From: Actinomycetota bacterium
GTDB lineage: Bacteria; Actinomycetota; Thermoleophilia; Gaiellales; Gaiellaceae
Assembly: GCA_003139545.1 (NCBI GenBank)
Contig: PLJC01000038.1
Location: forward strand, 124,587 to 188,586
Direction: 5' to 3'
Length of the DNA stretch: 64,000 bases
The notes under the pieces are model-generated. The model was not told where the DNA came from, did not search any database, and saw only the letters and a list, made by a program, of their open reading frames with translations. This document shows, one piece after another, positions 39,325 through 47,537 of the stretch (positions within the stretch are counted from its first letter, which is position 1; every line of letters begins with the position of its first letter). Position numbers and translations under genes: made by a program.

Positions 39325-40346
39325 CGAAGCTCGTCTTCGTGACGCAGCAGGTCGATCGCGAGCATCCGACGCTCGGTGCGGCGGCAGACATGGTGGCGGC
39401 ACTCGCGACGCGGTTCGACGAAGTGGTGGTCATCGCAGCCGCCGCGACTGTCGATGCGTTGCCCGCGAACGTCCGCTTCCGCAGCTTTGCTGCGCCCACG
39501 CAGATCCTGCGCGGACTGCGCTTCGAGGCCGCGCTCGCGCGCGAGCTCGCCCGGGGACGGCCCGCCGCGCTCCTTGCACACATGTCGCCTGTCTACGCCG
39601 TGCTCGCCGCGCCACTCCTCCGCCCGCTCCGCGTTCCCGTGCTCCTCTGGTTCACGCAGCAGCAGGGCGGCCGCAACTTCTACCGCTCTCTCCGTGTCGT
39701 CGACACGATCCTCAGCGTCGACGAGCGGAGCGTCCCGGTCTCCTCGCCGAAGATCCGTGCGATCGGGCACGGCATCGATACCGACGGGTTCGAATGCACC
39801 GAGCGGTCGCGGCACGACGGTGTGCGCCTTCTGTCGCTCGGCCGCTACTCGAAGGTGAAGGGACATGACGTCGCCGTCCGAGCGCTCCCTGCGCTTCGCG
39901 GCGCTTCGCTCACCGTGCGGGGAGAGGAGGCGACCCCGAACGACGCGATCGTCCGAGCACGCCTCGCCGCGCTTGTGCGCGAGCTCGGTCTCGAGGAGCG
40001 CGTGCGCCTACTCGATGCCGTGCCGCGCGGCGAGGTGCCCGGGCTCCTGGCCGAGGCGGACGTCCTGGTGAACGCCACGCACGGCATGAGCGCGGACAAG
40101 GTCGTGTTCGAGGCGCTCGCCGCGTGCACGCCCGTCGTGGCGGCATCGCCGGTGTTCGACGGGTTGCTTCCGAGCGAGCTGCGGTTCACGGACGGCGACC
40201 CCGCCGGTTTGGCGGTGGCGATCCGAGCGGCGAGCGCGTTGCCGGATACGGACCGGCGCCGCTTGCGTGCGCGCGTCGAGGCCGAGCACTCGGTCGAGCA
40301 CTGGGCTGACGAGGTCGTCACAGCGGTTAGGCTGGCCCGCGGATGA
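39321..40346 (+). CDS. Family 4 glycosyltransferase (paralogue B1)
   Basis: 341 residues from ATG 39321 (ATGA overlap). The start TKLVFVTQQVDREHPTLGAA and the following MVAALATRFDEVVVIA recur in the gene at 45382-46431 (KLIFITQVVDPADPNLGATR...). Both share HM(S/V)P(V/L)Y....AP..RP.RVP(V/L)(L/V)LW(F/Y)T, a (A/H)IGHGID..(G/E)F turn, R.(L/M)SLGRYS..K and DK(V/I)V(F/L)EA.A.C.PV(V/I)A as donor-binding region. The family is a GT4 group in which the EGxG loop is replaced by 'H.MSADKVVFEAL'. The next gene (epimerase) also has its own -10 box inside this gene. Confidence 0.9.
   Translation: MTKLVFVTQQVDREHPTLGAAADMVAALATRFDEVVVIAAAATVDALPANVRFRSFAAPTQILRGLRFEAALARELARGRPAALLAHMSPVYAVLAAPLLRPLRVPVLLWFTQQQGGRNFYRSLRVVDTILSVDERSVPVSSPKIRAIGHGIDTDGFECTERSRHDGVRLLSLGRYSKVKGHDVAVRALPALRGASLTVRGEEATPNDAIVRARLAALVRELGLEERVRLLDAVPRGEVPGLLAEADVLVNATHGMSADKVVFEALAACTPVVAASPVFDGLLPSELRFTDGDPAGLAVAIRAASALPDTDRRRLRARVEAEHSVEHWADEVVTAVRLARG
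40328..40333 (+). promoter_or_regulatory. -10 box TAGGCT inside the GT4 end, for the epimerase
   Basis: TAGGCT, nine bases before ATG 40343, overlapping the last codons of the GT4 gene. It may add a second promoter within the long operon. Confidence 0.35.
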
Positions 40347-41323
40347 GCGTCGTACTGGTGACCGGAGGCGCAGGCTTCATCGGGTCCCACGCCTGTGCGG
40401 CTCTCGCAGAGGGCGGGCACGAGGTGGTCGTCGTCGACCCCCTGCTCACCTACGCGTACTCCTTCGAGGCCCAGCACTGGCACAACCTCCACTACCGCCG
40501 CGAGGTCCTGCTGCGCGATGCGCGCGTCGTCGTCGCCTCGACGGAGATTCGCGACGAGCTGCGACGGGTCGTGCTCGAGGTCAGGCCGGACTACGTGCTC
40601 CATCTCGGTGCACTGCCCCTCGCTACGGTCGCGCGCGTCAGAGCCGACCACGCGTTCGAGAGCATCCTGCGCGGCACGTTCAACCTCGTCGAGCTCGCGC
40701 TCGAGCTCGACCTGAAGAAGTTCCTATACGTGTCGTCGAGCATGGTCTACGGCGACTTCACGCAAACGCCGATGCCCGAGGACGCGCGCCCGGCGCCGAA
40801 GGATCCGTACGGCGGCTTCAAGCTGGCCGGCGAGGTGATCGTCGAGACGTTCTCGCGCGCCCGCGGATTGCCGTACGCGATCGTGCGTCCGTCGGCCGTG
40901 TACGGCCCGACGGACATGAACGACCGCATCGTGCAGCGCTTCGTCGAATGTGCGCTGTGGGGCCGGCCGCTCACCGTCGTCGACCCCGACCACACCACGC
41001 TCGACTTCTCGTACGTCAAGGACGTTGCCGGCGGTCTCGTGAAGACGCTGCTCTCGCCGGTCGAGAACGAGACGTTCAACATCACCGCGGGACAGGGCCG
41101 GACGCTCACCGAGTTGCACGACATCCTTCGCGCGCGCTACCCGGACATGCCGGTGGAGGTTTCCGTCAAGTCCGACGACTTCCGGCCGAAGCGGGGCGCG
41201 CTCGACATCGACAAGGCACGCCGGCTCGTGGGGTACGAGCCGAGCTACTCGCTCGAGCGCGGCGTCGAGGAATACCTCGAATTCCTGAGCGCGCTTCCCA
41301 CCGGCGCGCCTGTACTGGCGTGA
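40343..41323 (+). CDS. NAD-dependent nucleotide-sugar epimerase/dehydratase
   Basis: 326 residues from ATG 40343 (ATGA overlap). VLVTGGAGFIGSHACAALAE is the NAD loop. VLHLGALPLATVARVRADHA and FLYVSSSMVYGDFTQTPMPE (Ser) with DPYGGFKLAGEVIVETFSRA (Tyr/Lys pair as YGGFK) and VRPSAVYGPTDMNDRIVQRF complete the SDR core. YGGFK...E is typical of epimerases that precede a DegT aminotransferase. LDFSYVKDVAGGLVKTLLSP replaces 'RDF.(Y/H)V.D'. The long insertion VDPLLTYAYSFEAQHWHNLH after strand 2 is unusual and suggests a modified substrate. The next gene is a DegT-type aminotransferase, so the product is likely a keto or epimerised sugar on the way to an amino sugar. Confidence 0.88.
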   Translation: MSVVLVTGGAGFIGSHACAALAEGGHEVVVVDPLLTYAYSFEAQHWHNLHYRREVLLRDARVVVASTEIRDELRRVVLEVRPDYVLHLGALPLATVARVRADHAFESILRGTFNLVELALELDLKKFLYVSSSMVYGDFTQTPMPEDARPAPKDPYGGFKLAGEVIVETFSRARGLPYAIVRPSAVYGPTDMNDRIVQRFVECALWGRPLTVVDPDHTTLDFSYVKDVAGGLVKTLLSPVENETFNITAGQGRTLTELHDILRARYPDMPVEVSVKSDDFRPKRGALDIDKARRLVGYEPSYSLERGVEEYLEFLSALPTGAPVLA

Positions 41324-42417
41324 TCCCATACTTCGCGCTCGACCGCGAGTTCGAGGCGCTGCGCGACCCGATCATGGCGCGCGTCGAAGAGGTCTTCGAG
41401 TCCGGCCGCCTCCTGCAAGGCCCCTGGATCTCCGACTTCGAGCGCGAGCTCGCCGGTCTCGCCGGGCGGAAGCACGTGGTCGTGGTGAATTCCTGCACGG
41501 ATGCGCTCTACTTCGCCTTCGCCGCCCTCGGGATCGGCCCGGGGGACGAGGTGATGGTCCCCGACTTCTCGTTCGCGGCCACCGCATCGTCCGTGCTCCG
41601 CACGCGCGCCGTTCCCGTCTATGCCGACATCGGAGACGACTACGAGCTCGACCTCGACCACGCTGCGACACTCGTCTCCGACCGGACGAAGGCGCTCGTG
41701 TACGTCGATCTCTACGGGCGCATGGGCGACGCGGCCGCGCTCGAGCGTTTTGCCGCGGAGCACGGCCTTCTACTCGTGGAGGACGCCGCGCAGACGCTCG
41801 GCGGCGTGCGCGACGGGCGTTCCGCCGGCTCGGCCGGAGTCGTGAGCTGCTTCAGCTTCGATCCGACTAAGGTCGTGAGCGCACCCGGCAGCGGCGGCGC
41901 GTTGCTCACCGACGACGACGAAGTCGCGGAGACGGTCCGCACGCTGAGCCACCATGGCAAGTCGAGTGCAGGGACATTCGACCGCGTCGGCCAGAACGCG
42001 CAGATGTCGTCCATCGTCGCCGCAGTGCTCTCCGTGAAGCTCGCGTACGAGGAACAGTGGCTGCGGGCGCGACAGCGCGTCGCGGCCGCATACGGCGATG
42101 CGCTCGCGTCGCGGGCCGCCGTCGTTCCAGAGCGTCCGGTCGACCGCGAGCACGTGTTCCACAAGTACGTCGTCCGTGTTCCGCAACGCGACGCCGTGCG
42201 CGCGGCGCTCGAGCAGCGCGGCGTGGCGACGCTCGTCCACTATTCGACGACGCTGTCGGCGTTGCCGTTTGCGGCAGCCGCACCGAAGCGCGGCGGCGGC
42301 GAACGCGCAGCGCGCTTCGCGGACGAAGTGCTCTCCCTCCCCATTCACGCGCATCTGCGCGACGACGAGATCGAGCGCGTCTGCGCAGCGCTCGCCGAGA
42401 CGCTGCCCCCCGCATGA
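41320..42417 (+). CDS. DegT/DnrJ/EryC1/StrS-family aminotransferase
   Basis: 365 residues from GTG 41320 (GTGA overlap). PYFALDREFEALRDPIMARV leads to the conserved GRLLQGPWISDFERELAGLA and VVVNSCTDALYFAFAALGIG (the 'G(T/S).AL' PLP-phosphate loop, here NSCTDAL). GPGDEVMVPDFSFAATASSV, LLVEDAAQTLGGVRDGRSAG (PLP pyridine Asp in EDAAQ) and SCFSFDPTKVVSAPGSGGAL, with Lys184 as Schiff-base lysine, follow. PIHAHLRDDEIERVCAALAE is the usual end. The reaction is amination of a keto-sugar nucleotide from glutamate. Neighbouring epimerase and GNAT acetyltransferase (44438-45382) suggest an N-acetylated amino sugar. Confidence 0.93.
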   Translation: MIPYFALDREFEALRDPIMARVEEVFESGRLLQGPWISDFERELAGLAGRKHVVVVNSCTDALYFAFAALGIGPGDEVMVPDFSFAATASSVLRTRAVPVYADIGDDYELDLDHAATLVSDRTKALVYVDLYGRMGDAAALERFAAEHGLLLVEDAAQTLGGVRDGRSAGSAGVVSCFSFDPTKVVSAPGSGGALLTDDDEVAETVRTLSHHGKSSAGTFDRVGQNAQMSSIVAAVLSVKLAYEEQWLRARQRVAAAYGDALASRAAVVPERPVDREHVFHKYVVRVPQRDAVRAALEQRGVATLVHYSTTLSALPFAAAAPKRGGGERAARFADEVLSLPIHAHLRDDEIERVCAALAETLPPA

Positions 42418-43538
42418 CGCGGCCACGCGTCCTCTTCGTCTCACGGGAGCGAATTCGGTTGCCGCTCGCCGGCGCGCAGGAGCGGAAGTGGGCCGCGGTG
42501 GAAACGGTGGTCGAACCGCGGGTCCTTGCGGCCGCCCCGGCCGGCGCGCCCACCCGCGGCGGCCCGTTCCGTCTTGCCGCTCCGGGTCGTCCCGGGTTCG
42601 CAGACGGTGCCCTCTACTACCTCGCCCTGCCCGCGCGGATCGCGCGCGAGCTTCGTTCGTTCCGTCCCGACGCGGCCCTCGTCCAGGGCGTCCAGGAGGC
42701 CGCCGCGTTTCTGATCGGCCGGCGGCTGGCGCGGGACGACGCGAAGCTCATTCTCGACGTCCAGGGTGACTGGCACGAGTCGACGCGGCTGTACGGCTCG
42801 CCGTTTCGGCGCCTGCTGAATCCCGTCAACGACGCCCTGCCCCGCCTCGTCGTGCCGCGGGCCGATGCCGTGAGAACCGTGTCGACCCAGACCTCGGGCC
42901 TCGTGCGCGAGCTCGGTGTCGAGCCGTTGGCCGTCTTCCCGTCGTACGTCGACGCCGACGCGTTCCTCGCGCGGCCGCCTGCACCGCTGCCGGCAACCCC
43001 TCGCGCCGTCTTCGTCGGCGTGCTCGAGCGCTACAAGGCCGTCGACACCCTCGTCGAAGCGTGGCCTCGCGCCGCCTCGCAGCTGCCCGGCGCAATCCTG
43101 CACCTCGTCGGCGACGGGTCGCTGCGCGACCGCGTGCGCGCGCTGACCGAACAGCTGCCGGCGCAGACGGAGTGGTCTCCGGAGCTCGACGCGGACGAGG
43201 TCTCGCGGGCGATGGACGACGCCTGGCTCGTGTGCCTTCCCTCCCGCTCGGAGGGGCTGCCGAGAGTTGCGCTCGAAGGAGCGTGCCGAGGCCGCGCGAT
43301 CGTCGGCGGCAACCGGGCGGGCATCCCCGACGTCGTCCATGAAGGAGAGAACGGGTTGCTCGTCGATCCCGACGATCCGGACGCGCTCGCAGCGGCGCTC
43401 GTTCGCGTCCTGTCCGACCGCGCCGAAGCCGAGCGGCTCGGCGCCGCCGCTCGGCGAACGGGGGAGGAGTGGGTGGTGACGCCGGCCGAGTACGGCGCGC
43501 GCATCGAGCAGCTCGTGCGCGACGTGCTCGCGGGCTAA
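42414..43538 (+). CDS. Family 4 glycosyltransferase (paralogue A2)
   Basis: 374 residues from ATG 42414 (ATGA overlap). MTRPRVLFVSRERIRLPLAG and AQERKWAAVETVVEPRVLAA align directly with paralogue A1 at 38233-39324; LDVQGDWHESTRLYGSPFRR, TVSTQTSGLVRELGVEPLAV and FVGVLERYKAVDTLVEAWPR show the same blocks. The C-domain donor site is CLPSRSEGLPRVALEGACRG, then RAGIPDVVHEGENGLLVDPD. The stop TAA (43536-43538) forms the first bases of the -10 box for the deacetylase gene. Confidence 0.92.
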   Translation: MTRPRVLFVSRERIRLPLAGAQERKWAAVETVVEPRVLAAAPAGAPTRGGPFRLAAPGRPGFADGALYYLALPARIARELRSFRPDAALVQGVQEAAAFLIGRRLARDDAKLILDVQGDWHESTRLYGSPFRRLLNPVNDALPRLVVPRADAVRTVSTQTSGLVRELGVEPLAVFPSYVDADAFLARPPAPLPATPRAVFVGVLERYKAVDTLVEAWPRAASQLPGAILHLVGDGSLRDRVRALTEQLPAQTEWSPELDADEVSRAMDDAWLVCLPSRSEGLPRVALEGACRGRAIVGGNRAGIPDVVHEGENGLLVDPDDPDALAAALVRVLSDRAEAERLGAAARRTGEEWVVTPAEYGARIEQLVRDVLAG

Positions 43539-43541
43539 CCT
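43536..43541 (+). promoter_or_regulatory. -10 box TAACCT for the deacetylase gene
   Basis: TAACCT, nine bases before ATG 43551; its TAA is the stop codon of the preceding GT4 gene. Confidence 0.45.
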
Positions 43542-43550
43542 GAGCCCCCA

Positions 43551-44438
43551 ATGCGCGAGCAGATCAAGCAGCTCCTCAAGAACTCTGTCTACCGCGCCAT
43601 CGGCGAGGTCGCGAGCGGGGTGGGGACGGCCGACGGCGCCGACCGCAGTCTGCGCGTTCTCATGTACCACAAGGTCAACGACCTCCCGAACAACCGGATG
43701 TCGATGCCCGTTGACCGCTTCGACGAGCAGATGGCGCAGCTCCGGGAGTTCGGATACCGCGTCGTCGACCTCGACGCGGTGCTCGCACACTACGGCCGCG
43801 GGGAGCCGCTGCCCGACGGTGCAGTGCTGATCACGTTCGACGACGGGTATCGCGACAATCTGCTCAACGCGGCGCCGGTCCTCGCGAAGCACGGGTATCC
43901 CGCCGTGCAGTTCGTCCCCATCGCATACGTCGGCGACACGCAGCCACTTCCGCACGAGCGGTACCTCGCTGCGCACGGTGTCCACAATCCGACCGTCGAC
44001 TGGGACGAAATTCGCGAGCTCGAGCGCTACGGCGTGCGCATCGAGTCGCACGGCATCTCCCACAAGCCGCTCGCCGAGCTCGAGATCGACGAGGCGGCAC
44101 GGGAGATCGCGATCTCGAAGCTCGAGCTCGAACGGCGGCTCGGCCGGCCGGTGCGCGCGTTCTCGTACGTCAAAGGCTCCGAGGCGGACTACAAGCCCGT
44201 GCATCCGAGCCTGGTGAAGCAGGCGGGCTACGACATTGCGTTCACCGCAGTCTCGGGTGCGAACTCACCGCGCAGCGACCCGCTCCAGCTGCGCCGCTAC
44301 AACGTCGAGCCGTACTCGCCACGAACGTTCGAGCTCGTGCTCGCCGGCGCGTGCGACCTGATCGCGATCAAGGACACGGTCACGGGCACGCACGCGCGGC
44401 GGCTGTTCAACGCTGCGCTCGGCACGACGTCGCGGTAA
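43551..44438 (+). CDS. Polysaccharide deacetylase (NodB homology domain)
   Basis: 295 residues from ATG 43551. LRVLMYHKVND begins the NodB domain, followed by LITFDDGYRDNLLNAAPVLA (motif 1, catalytic Asp pair), IESHGISHKPLAELE (motif 2, with the metal-binding HGISH histidines) and RAFSYVKGSEADYKPVHPSL (motif 3, here without the normal Arg-Pro-Pro-Tyr). LKNSVYRAIGEVASGVGTA at the N-terminus is not a strong signal peptide, so the enzyme may be cytoplasmic or amphipathically membrane-attached. It would remove an N-acetyl group from a sugar in the lipid-linked intermediate or the nascent chain. Its stop TAA overlaps the GNAT start. Confidence 0.9.
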   Translation: MREQIKQLLKNSVYRAIGEVASGVGTADGADRSLRVLMYHKVNDLPNNRMSMPVDRFDEQMAQLREFGYRVVDLDAVLAHYGRGEPLPDGAVLITFDDGYRDNLLNAAPVLAKHGYPAVQFVPIAYVGDTQPLPHERYLAAHGVHNPTVDWDEIRELERYGVRIESHGISHKPLAELEIDEAAREIAISKLELERRLGRPVRAFSYVKGSEADYKPVHPSLVKQAGYDIAFTAVSGANSPRSDPLQLRRYNVEPYSPRTFELVLAGACDLIAIKDTVTGTHARRLFNAALGTTSR

Positions 44439-45382
44439 TGGCCGCTCGCGGCTGGGAGATCGTTCCGTACGGGCCGGAGCACCGTGCCGAGTTCCTGGAC
44501 CTGATGCGCGCGGTCTACGAGGGCACCGCCTGGACGGAGGACGAGTTCGACTGGTGGTTCGAGCGGAACCCGACCGGCCACTTCATCCTCAATCTCGCTG
44601 TCGAGGACGGCGCAACGATCGGCGCCGCGGCCCAGTCCTTCGCGCGGATGGTCATCGCGGGCAGGGAGGGGGAGGCGACCTTCACCATCCACGTGATGAC
44701 GGGGCCGGCGGCGCGCGGAAAGGGCGTCTTCTCGGGGCTGCAGCTGCACAACGACGACATGGCCGCGCAGGCGGGCGCCCGGCTCGCGCTCGGCTTCACG
44801 AACCCGATGGCCGGCCCGATCTTCGTCGGCAAGCTCGGCTGGGACGAGCTCTGCTGGCTGCGCCTGTGGGCACGCCCCAAGCGGCCGTTGCGCGCCGTCC
44901 GCCATCTGCGCGCGCACGGCAAGCCGGCCGGAGGCGTGCGCGGTGCCGTCGAGGAGTTCACCGAGCGGCACGAGGAGATCTACCGCCGCGCAGCGACCGG
45001 CTGGGCTGACCACTTCGTGAAGAGCGCGGAGTACCTCAACTGGCGCTACGGCGCGTCGACGCGCTCGTACGCGAGCTTCTCCACCGAACGCGGCTTCGCC
45101 GTCCTCGGCTGGGGCGTGTTTCGCGGCATCTCCGCCGGGCTCGTCTGCGAGCTCGTCGGCGATGACGGCGTGCGTCTGCTCAACCGGTGCGCGCGGGCGG
45201 CCGACGCGGACATCCTCATCGCCATGCCGAACCCCGGTGAGTACCGCACGTATCTCGCCGCCGGCTTCCTGCCGACCCCCGAGGCGATCAGGTTCATCGG
45301 CCGTTCGCTGCAGCCGGACGAGCCGCTGCCGCACGAGCGCGCGGCGTTCCGTTTCTCGCTCGGCGACACCGACATCTTCTGA
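44438..45382 (+). CDS. GNAT-family N-acetyltransferase
   Basis: 314 residues from ATG 44438 (TAATG). WEIVPYGPEHRAEFLDLMRA, then WTEDEFDWWFERNPTGHFIL and IHVMTGPAARGKGVFSGLQL, where RGKGVF is the acetyl-CoA pyrophosphate loop (Q/RxxGxG/A), are GNAT marks. LGFTNPMAGPIFVGKLGWDE and the late YLNWRYGASTRSYASFS ('Y(L)NWRY' element) identify the long, two-domain GNAT group that is common in exopolysaccharide clusters. The C-terminal half is therefore a second, degenerate GNAT-like fold. The likely substrate is an amino sugar, for example the product of the DegT enzyme. It is coupled to the next gene as TGATG. Confidence 0.88.
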   Translation: MAARGWEIVPYGPEHRAEFLDLMRAVYEGTAWTEDEFDWWFERNPTGHFILNLAVEDGATIGAAAQSFARMVIAGREGEATFTIHVMTGPAARGKGVFSGLQLHNDDMAAQAGARLALGFTNPMAGPIFVGKLGWDELCWLRLWARPKRPLRAVRHLRAHGKPAGGVRGAVEEFTERHEEIYRRAATGWADHFVKSAEYLNWRYGASTRSYASFSTERGFAVLGWGVFRGISAGLVCELVGDDGVRLLNRCARAADADILIAMPNPGEYRTYLAAGFLPTPEAIRFIGRSLQPDEPLPHERAAFRFSLGDTDIF

Positions 45383-46431
45383 TGAAGCGGAAGCTCATCT
45401 TCATCACCCAGGTTGTCGATCCCGCCGATCCGAATCTCGGTGCGACGAGAGCAAAGATTGCAGCGCTCGCACGGCGTGTGGACGAGGTCGTCGTTCTCTG
45501 CGACCGCGGCGTCGACGACGCGCTGCCCGACAACTGCCGGCTCCGGGTCTTCGGCGCGCCGACTCGTCCGCAGCGCGCCGTGCGCTATATCGGTGCGCTC
45601 CTGTCCGAGCTGCGCGACCGCCCCATCGGCGTCGTCGGCCACATGGTCCCGCTGTACACGATCGTGGCGGCGCCGTTCGTGCGCCCGCGCCGCGTTCCGC
45701 TCGTGCTCTGGTACACGCACTGGAAGGGTCACGTCGTGCTCAGGATCGCGACGCTGGTCTGCACGGACGTCACGAGCCTCGACCTGCGCTCGTTCCCGCT
45801 GCAGTCGCGGAAGGCGCACGGCATCGGCCACGGCATCGACGTGAACGAGTTCCCGTGCCAGCCGGTCGTTCCCGCTGCGGGTCGACCGTTTCGCGTGATG
45901 TCGCTCGGGCGCTACTCGCGGCCGAAGAAACTCGACGAGATGATCGAAGGCGTGCGCATAGCGCGCGAGCGCGGCGTCGACGCCCGCATCGATCTCTTCG
46001 GAACCGCGGGCTCGGAGTCGGAAGCGGCGTACAAGCGCGAGCTCGAGGCCCTCGTCGCCCGCCCGGAGTATCGCGCGTTCTCATCGGTTGGCGGGCCGAT
46101 CCCGCGCACCGAGCTTCCGCCGGTGTACGCGCAGGCGGACGTCGTCGCCTCCGACTTCATCTCCACGGACAAGATCGTGCTCGAGGCGTGCGCCTCCTGC
46201 CGGCCCGTGATCGCGTCGCATCCGGCGTTCGACACGCTCTTCGCGGGCATCGATCCGCCGCTTGCCTTCGACCGCGGGCGGCCCGAGACCTTCGCCGACC
46301 GAATCGAGCAGCTTGCGGCGCTCTCCGACGAGCAACGGCACGCGATCGGCGAGACGCTGCGGGAACGCGTTCGCACCCAGCATTCCGTCGAGACGTGGGC
46401 GGACGCGATACTCCGGCTGGTCGAGAAATGA
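45382..46431 (+). CDS. Family 4 glycosyltransferase (paralogue B2)
   Basis: 349 residues from ATG 45382 (TGATG). The start KRKLIFITQVVDPADPNLGA with TRAKIAALARRVDEVVVLC matches paralogue B1 (39321-40346). HGIGHGIDVNEFPCQPV, FRVMSLGRYSRPKKLDEMIE and ADVVASDFISTDKIVLEACA are the corresponding C-domain blocks; TDKIVLEACA replaces the usual EGFG motif. It carries RIDLFGTAGSESEAAYKREL, absent in B1. It probably uses a donor similar to that of B1 with another acceptor. Confidence 0.9.
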   Translation: MKRKLIFITQVVDPADPNLGATRAKIAALARRVDEVVVLCDRGVDDALPDNCRLRVFGAPTRPQRAVRYIGALLSELRDRPIGVVGHMVPLYTIVAAPFVRPRRVPLVLWYTHWKGHVVLRIATLVCTDVTSLDLRSFPLQSRKAHGIGHGIDVNEFPCQPVVPAAGRPFRVMSLGRYSRPKKLDEMIEGVRIARERGVDARIDLFGTAGSESEAAYKRELEALVARPEYRAFSSVGGPIPRTELPPVYAQADVVASDFISTDKIVLEACASCRPVIASHPAFDTLFAGIDPPLAFDRGRPETFADRIEQLAALSDEQRHAIGETLRERVRTQHSVETWADAILRLVEK

Positions 46432-47531
46432 AACGCGGATTGGTCATACACATGCAGAAGGTCGCGGGCATCTCCGGCTCGGAGGCGCACCTGCTCGCGC
46501 TGCTGCCACGGCTGCGCGAGCGCGGCTGGGACGTGCGCATGCTCATGCTCCACGAGGACGAGCCCGGCGCGTGGCAGTTCGCGGAGGCGCTGAGATCGCG
46601 GGGCGTGCCGCTCGACGCGATCCGCGTCCGCGCCGACGTCGACCCGATCGCGTTCGGGCAGCTCGTCGCGTATCTCGTCCGCGCGCGTCCGATGATCTTG
46701 CACACCCACCTCGTGCACGCGGAGACGTACGGGTTGCTCGCGGGCACGGCGGCTCGCGTTCCCGTCCGCTTCTCGACGAAGCATGGCTTCAACGAGTTCC
46801 GCGAGATGCCGTACTTCGGCGTCGCCGATCGCGCGGTGGCGAGCCTTGCGCACGTGGAGATCGCGATCTCGCGCGGGCTCGCCCGCTACCTCGAGGAGGT
46901 GGAGGGGTTCGACGGCGAGAGCTTCGAGATCGTCCACTACGGCATCGACGCCGACGGCGAGCCTTCGCCGTACGCCGGCGAGGTGCCCCGGCTCCTGTGC
47001 GTCGGCCGCCTCATTCCGATCAAGGGGCACATCGTGTTGCTTCGGGCTTTCGCCGCCGCGAAACAGCGGCTGCCCGCGCTCGAGCTCGAGATCGCCGGCC
47101 GCGGCCCGCTCGAGCCGGCCCTGCGTGCGCTCGCGCGTGAGCTCGGGGTTGCCGACGCCGTGCGATTCCTCGGACAGGTGAGCCCGATCCAGCCGGCGAT
47201 CGAGGACTCGGCGGTCGTCGTCGTGCCGTCGATGGGCGAAGGCTTCGGGATGGTCGCGCTCGAGGCGATGGAGCGCGCCCGGCCCGTCATCGCCGCGGCG
47301 ATCGGCGGCCTCGGAGAGCTCGTCCGTGACGGCGAGACCGGCCTGCTCGTTCCGCCCGGCGAGGCGGAGCCCTTGGCGGAGGCGATCGTCCGCATCGCCG
47401 GCGACCCGGAGCTCGCACTGCGCATGGGCGAAGCGGGGCGGCGCAGGGCCCTCGCACGGTTCCTTCAGGTCTTCTGCACCGAGCGCACGGAGCTGCTGTA
47501 CGAGGACGCGCTCGAGCGCGCTGATCGCTGA
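46428..47531 (+). CDS. Family 4 glycosyltransferase (paralogue C1)
   Basis: 367 residues from ATG 46428 (ATGA). KRGLVIHMQKVAGISGSEAH is a GT4 start with the acceptor loop 'GISGSE.HLL..LP.L..RG'. ILHTHLVHAETYGLLAGTAA and RFSTKHGFNEFREMPYFGVA correspond to VVHTHLVHADLYGGLAAKLR and LVSTKHNDDPFR of the gene at 48257-49306, so those two are paralogues on opposite strands. C-domain: LLCVGRLIPIKGHIVLLRAF, LEIAGRGPLEPALRALAREL, VVVVPSMGEGFGMVALEAME (EGFG..ALE) and GLGELVRDGETGLLVPPGEA. Confidence 0.93.
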   Translation: MKRGLVIHMQKVAGISGSEAHLLALLPRLRERGWDVRMLMLHEDEPGAWQFAEALRSRGVPLDAIRVRADVDPIAFGQLVAYLVRARPMILHTHLVHAETYGLLAGTAARVPVRFSTKHGFNEFREMPYFGVADRAVASLAHVEIAISRGLARYLEEVEGFDGESFEIVHYGIDADGEPSPYAGEVPRLLCVGRLIPIKGHIVLLRAFAAAKQRLPALELEIAGRGPLEPALRALARELGVADAVRFLGQVSPIQPAIEDSAVVVVPSMGEGFGMVALEAMERARPVIAAAIGGLGELVRDGETGLLVPPGEAEPLAEAIVRIAGDPELALRMGEAGRRRALARFLQVFCTERTELLYEDALERADR

Positions 47532-47537
47532 GCGCCG

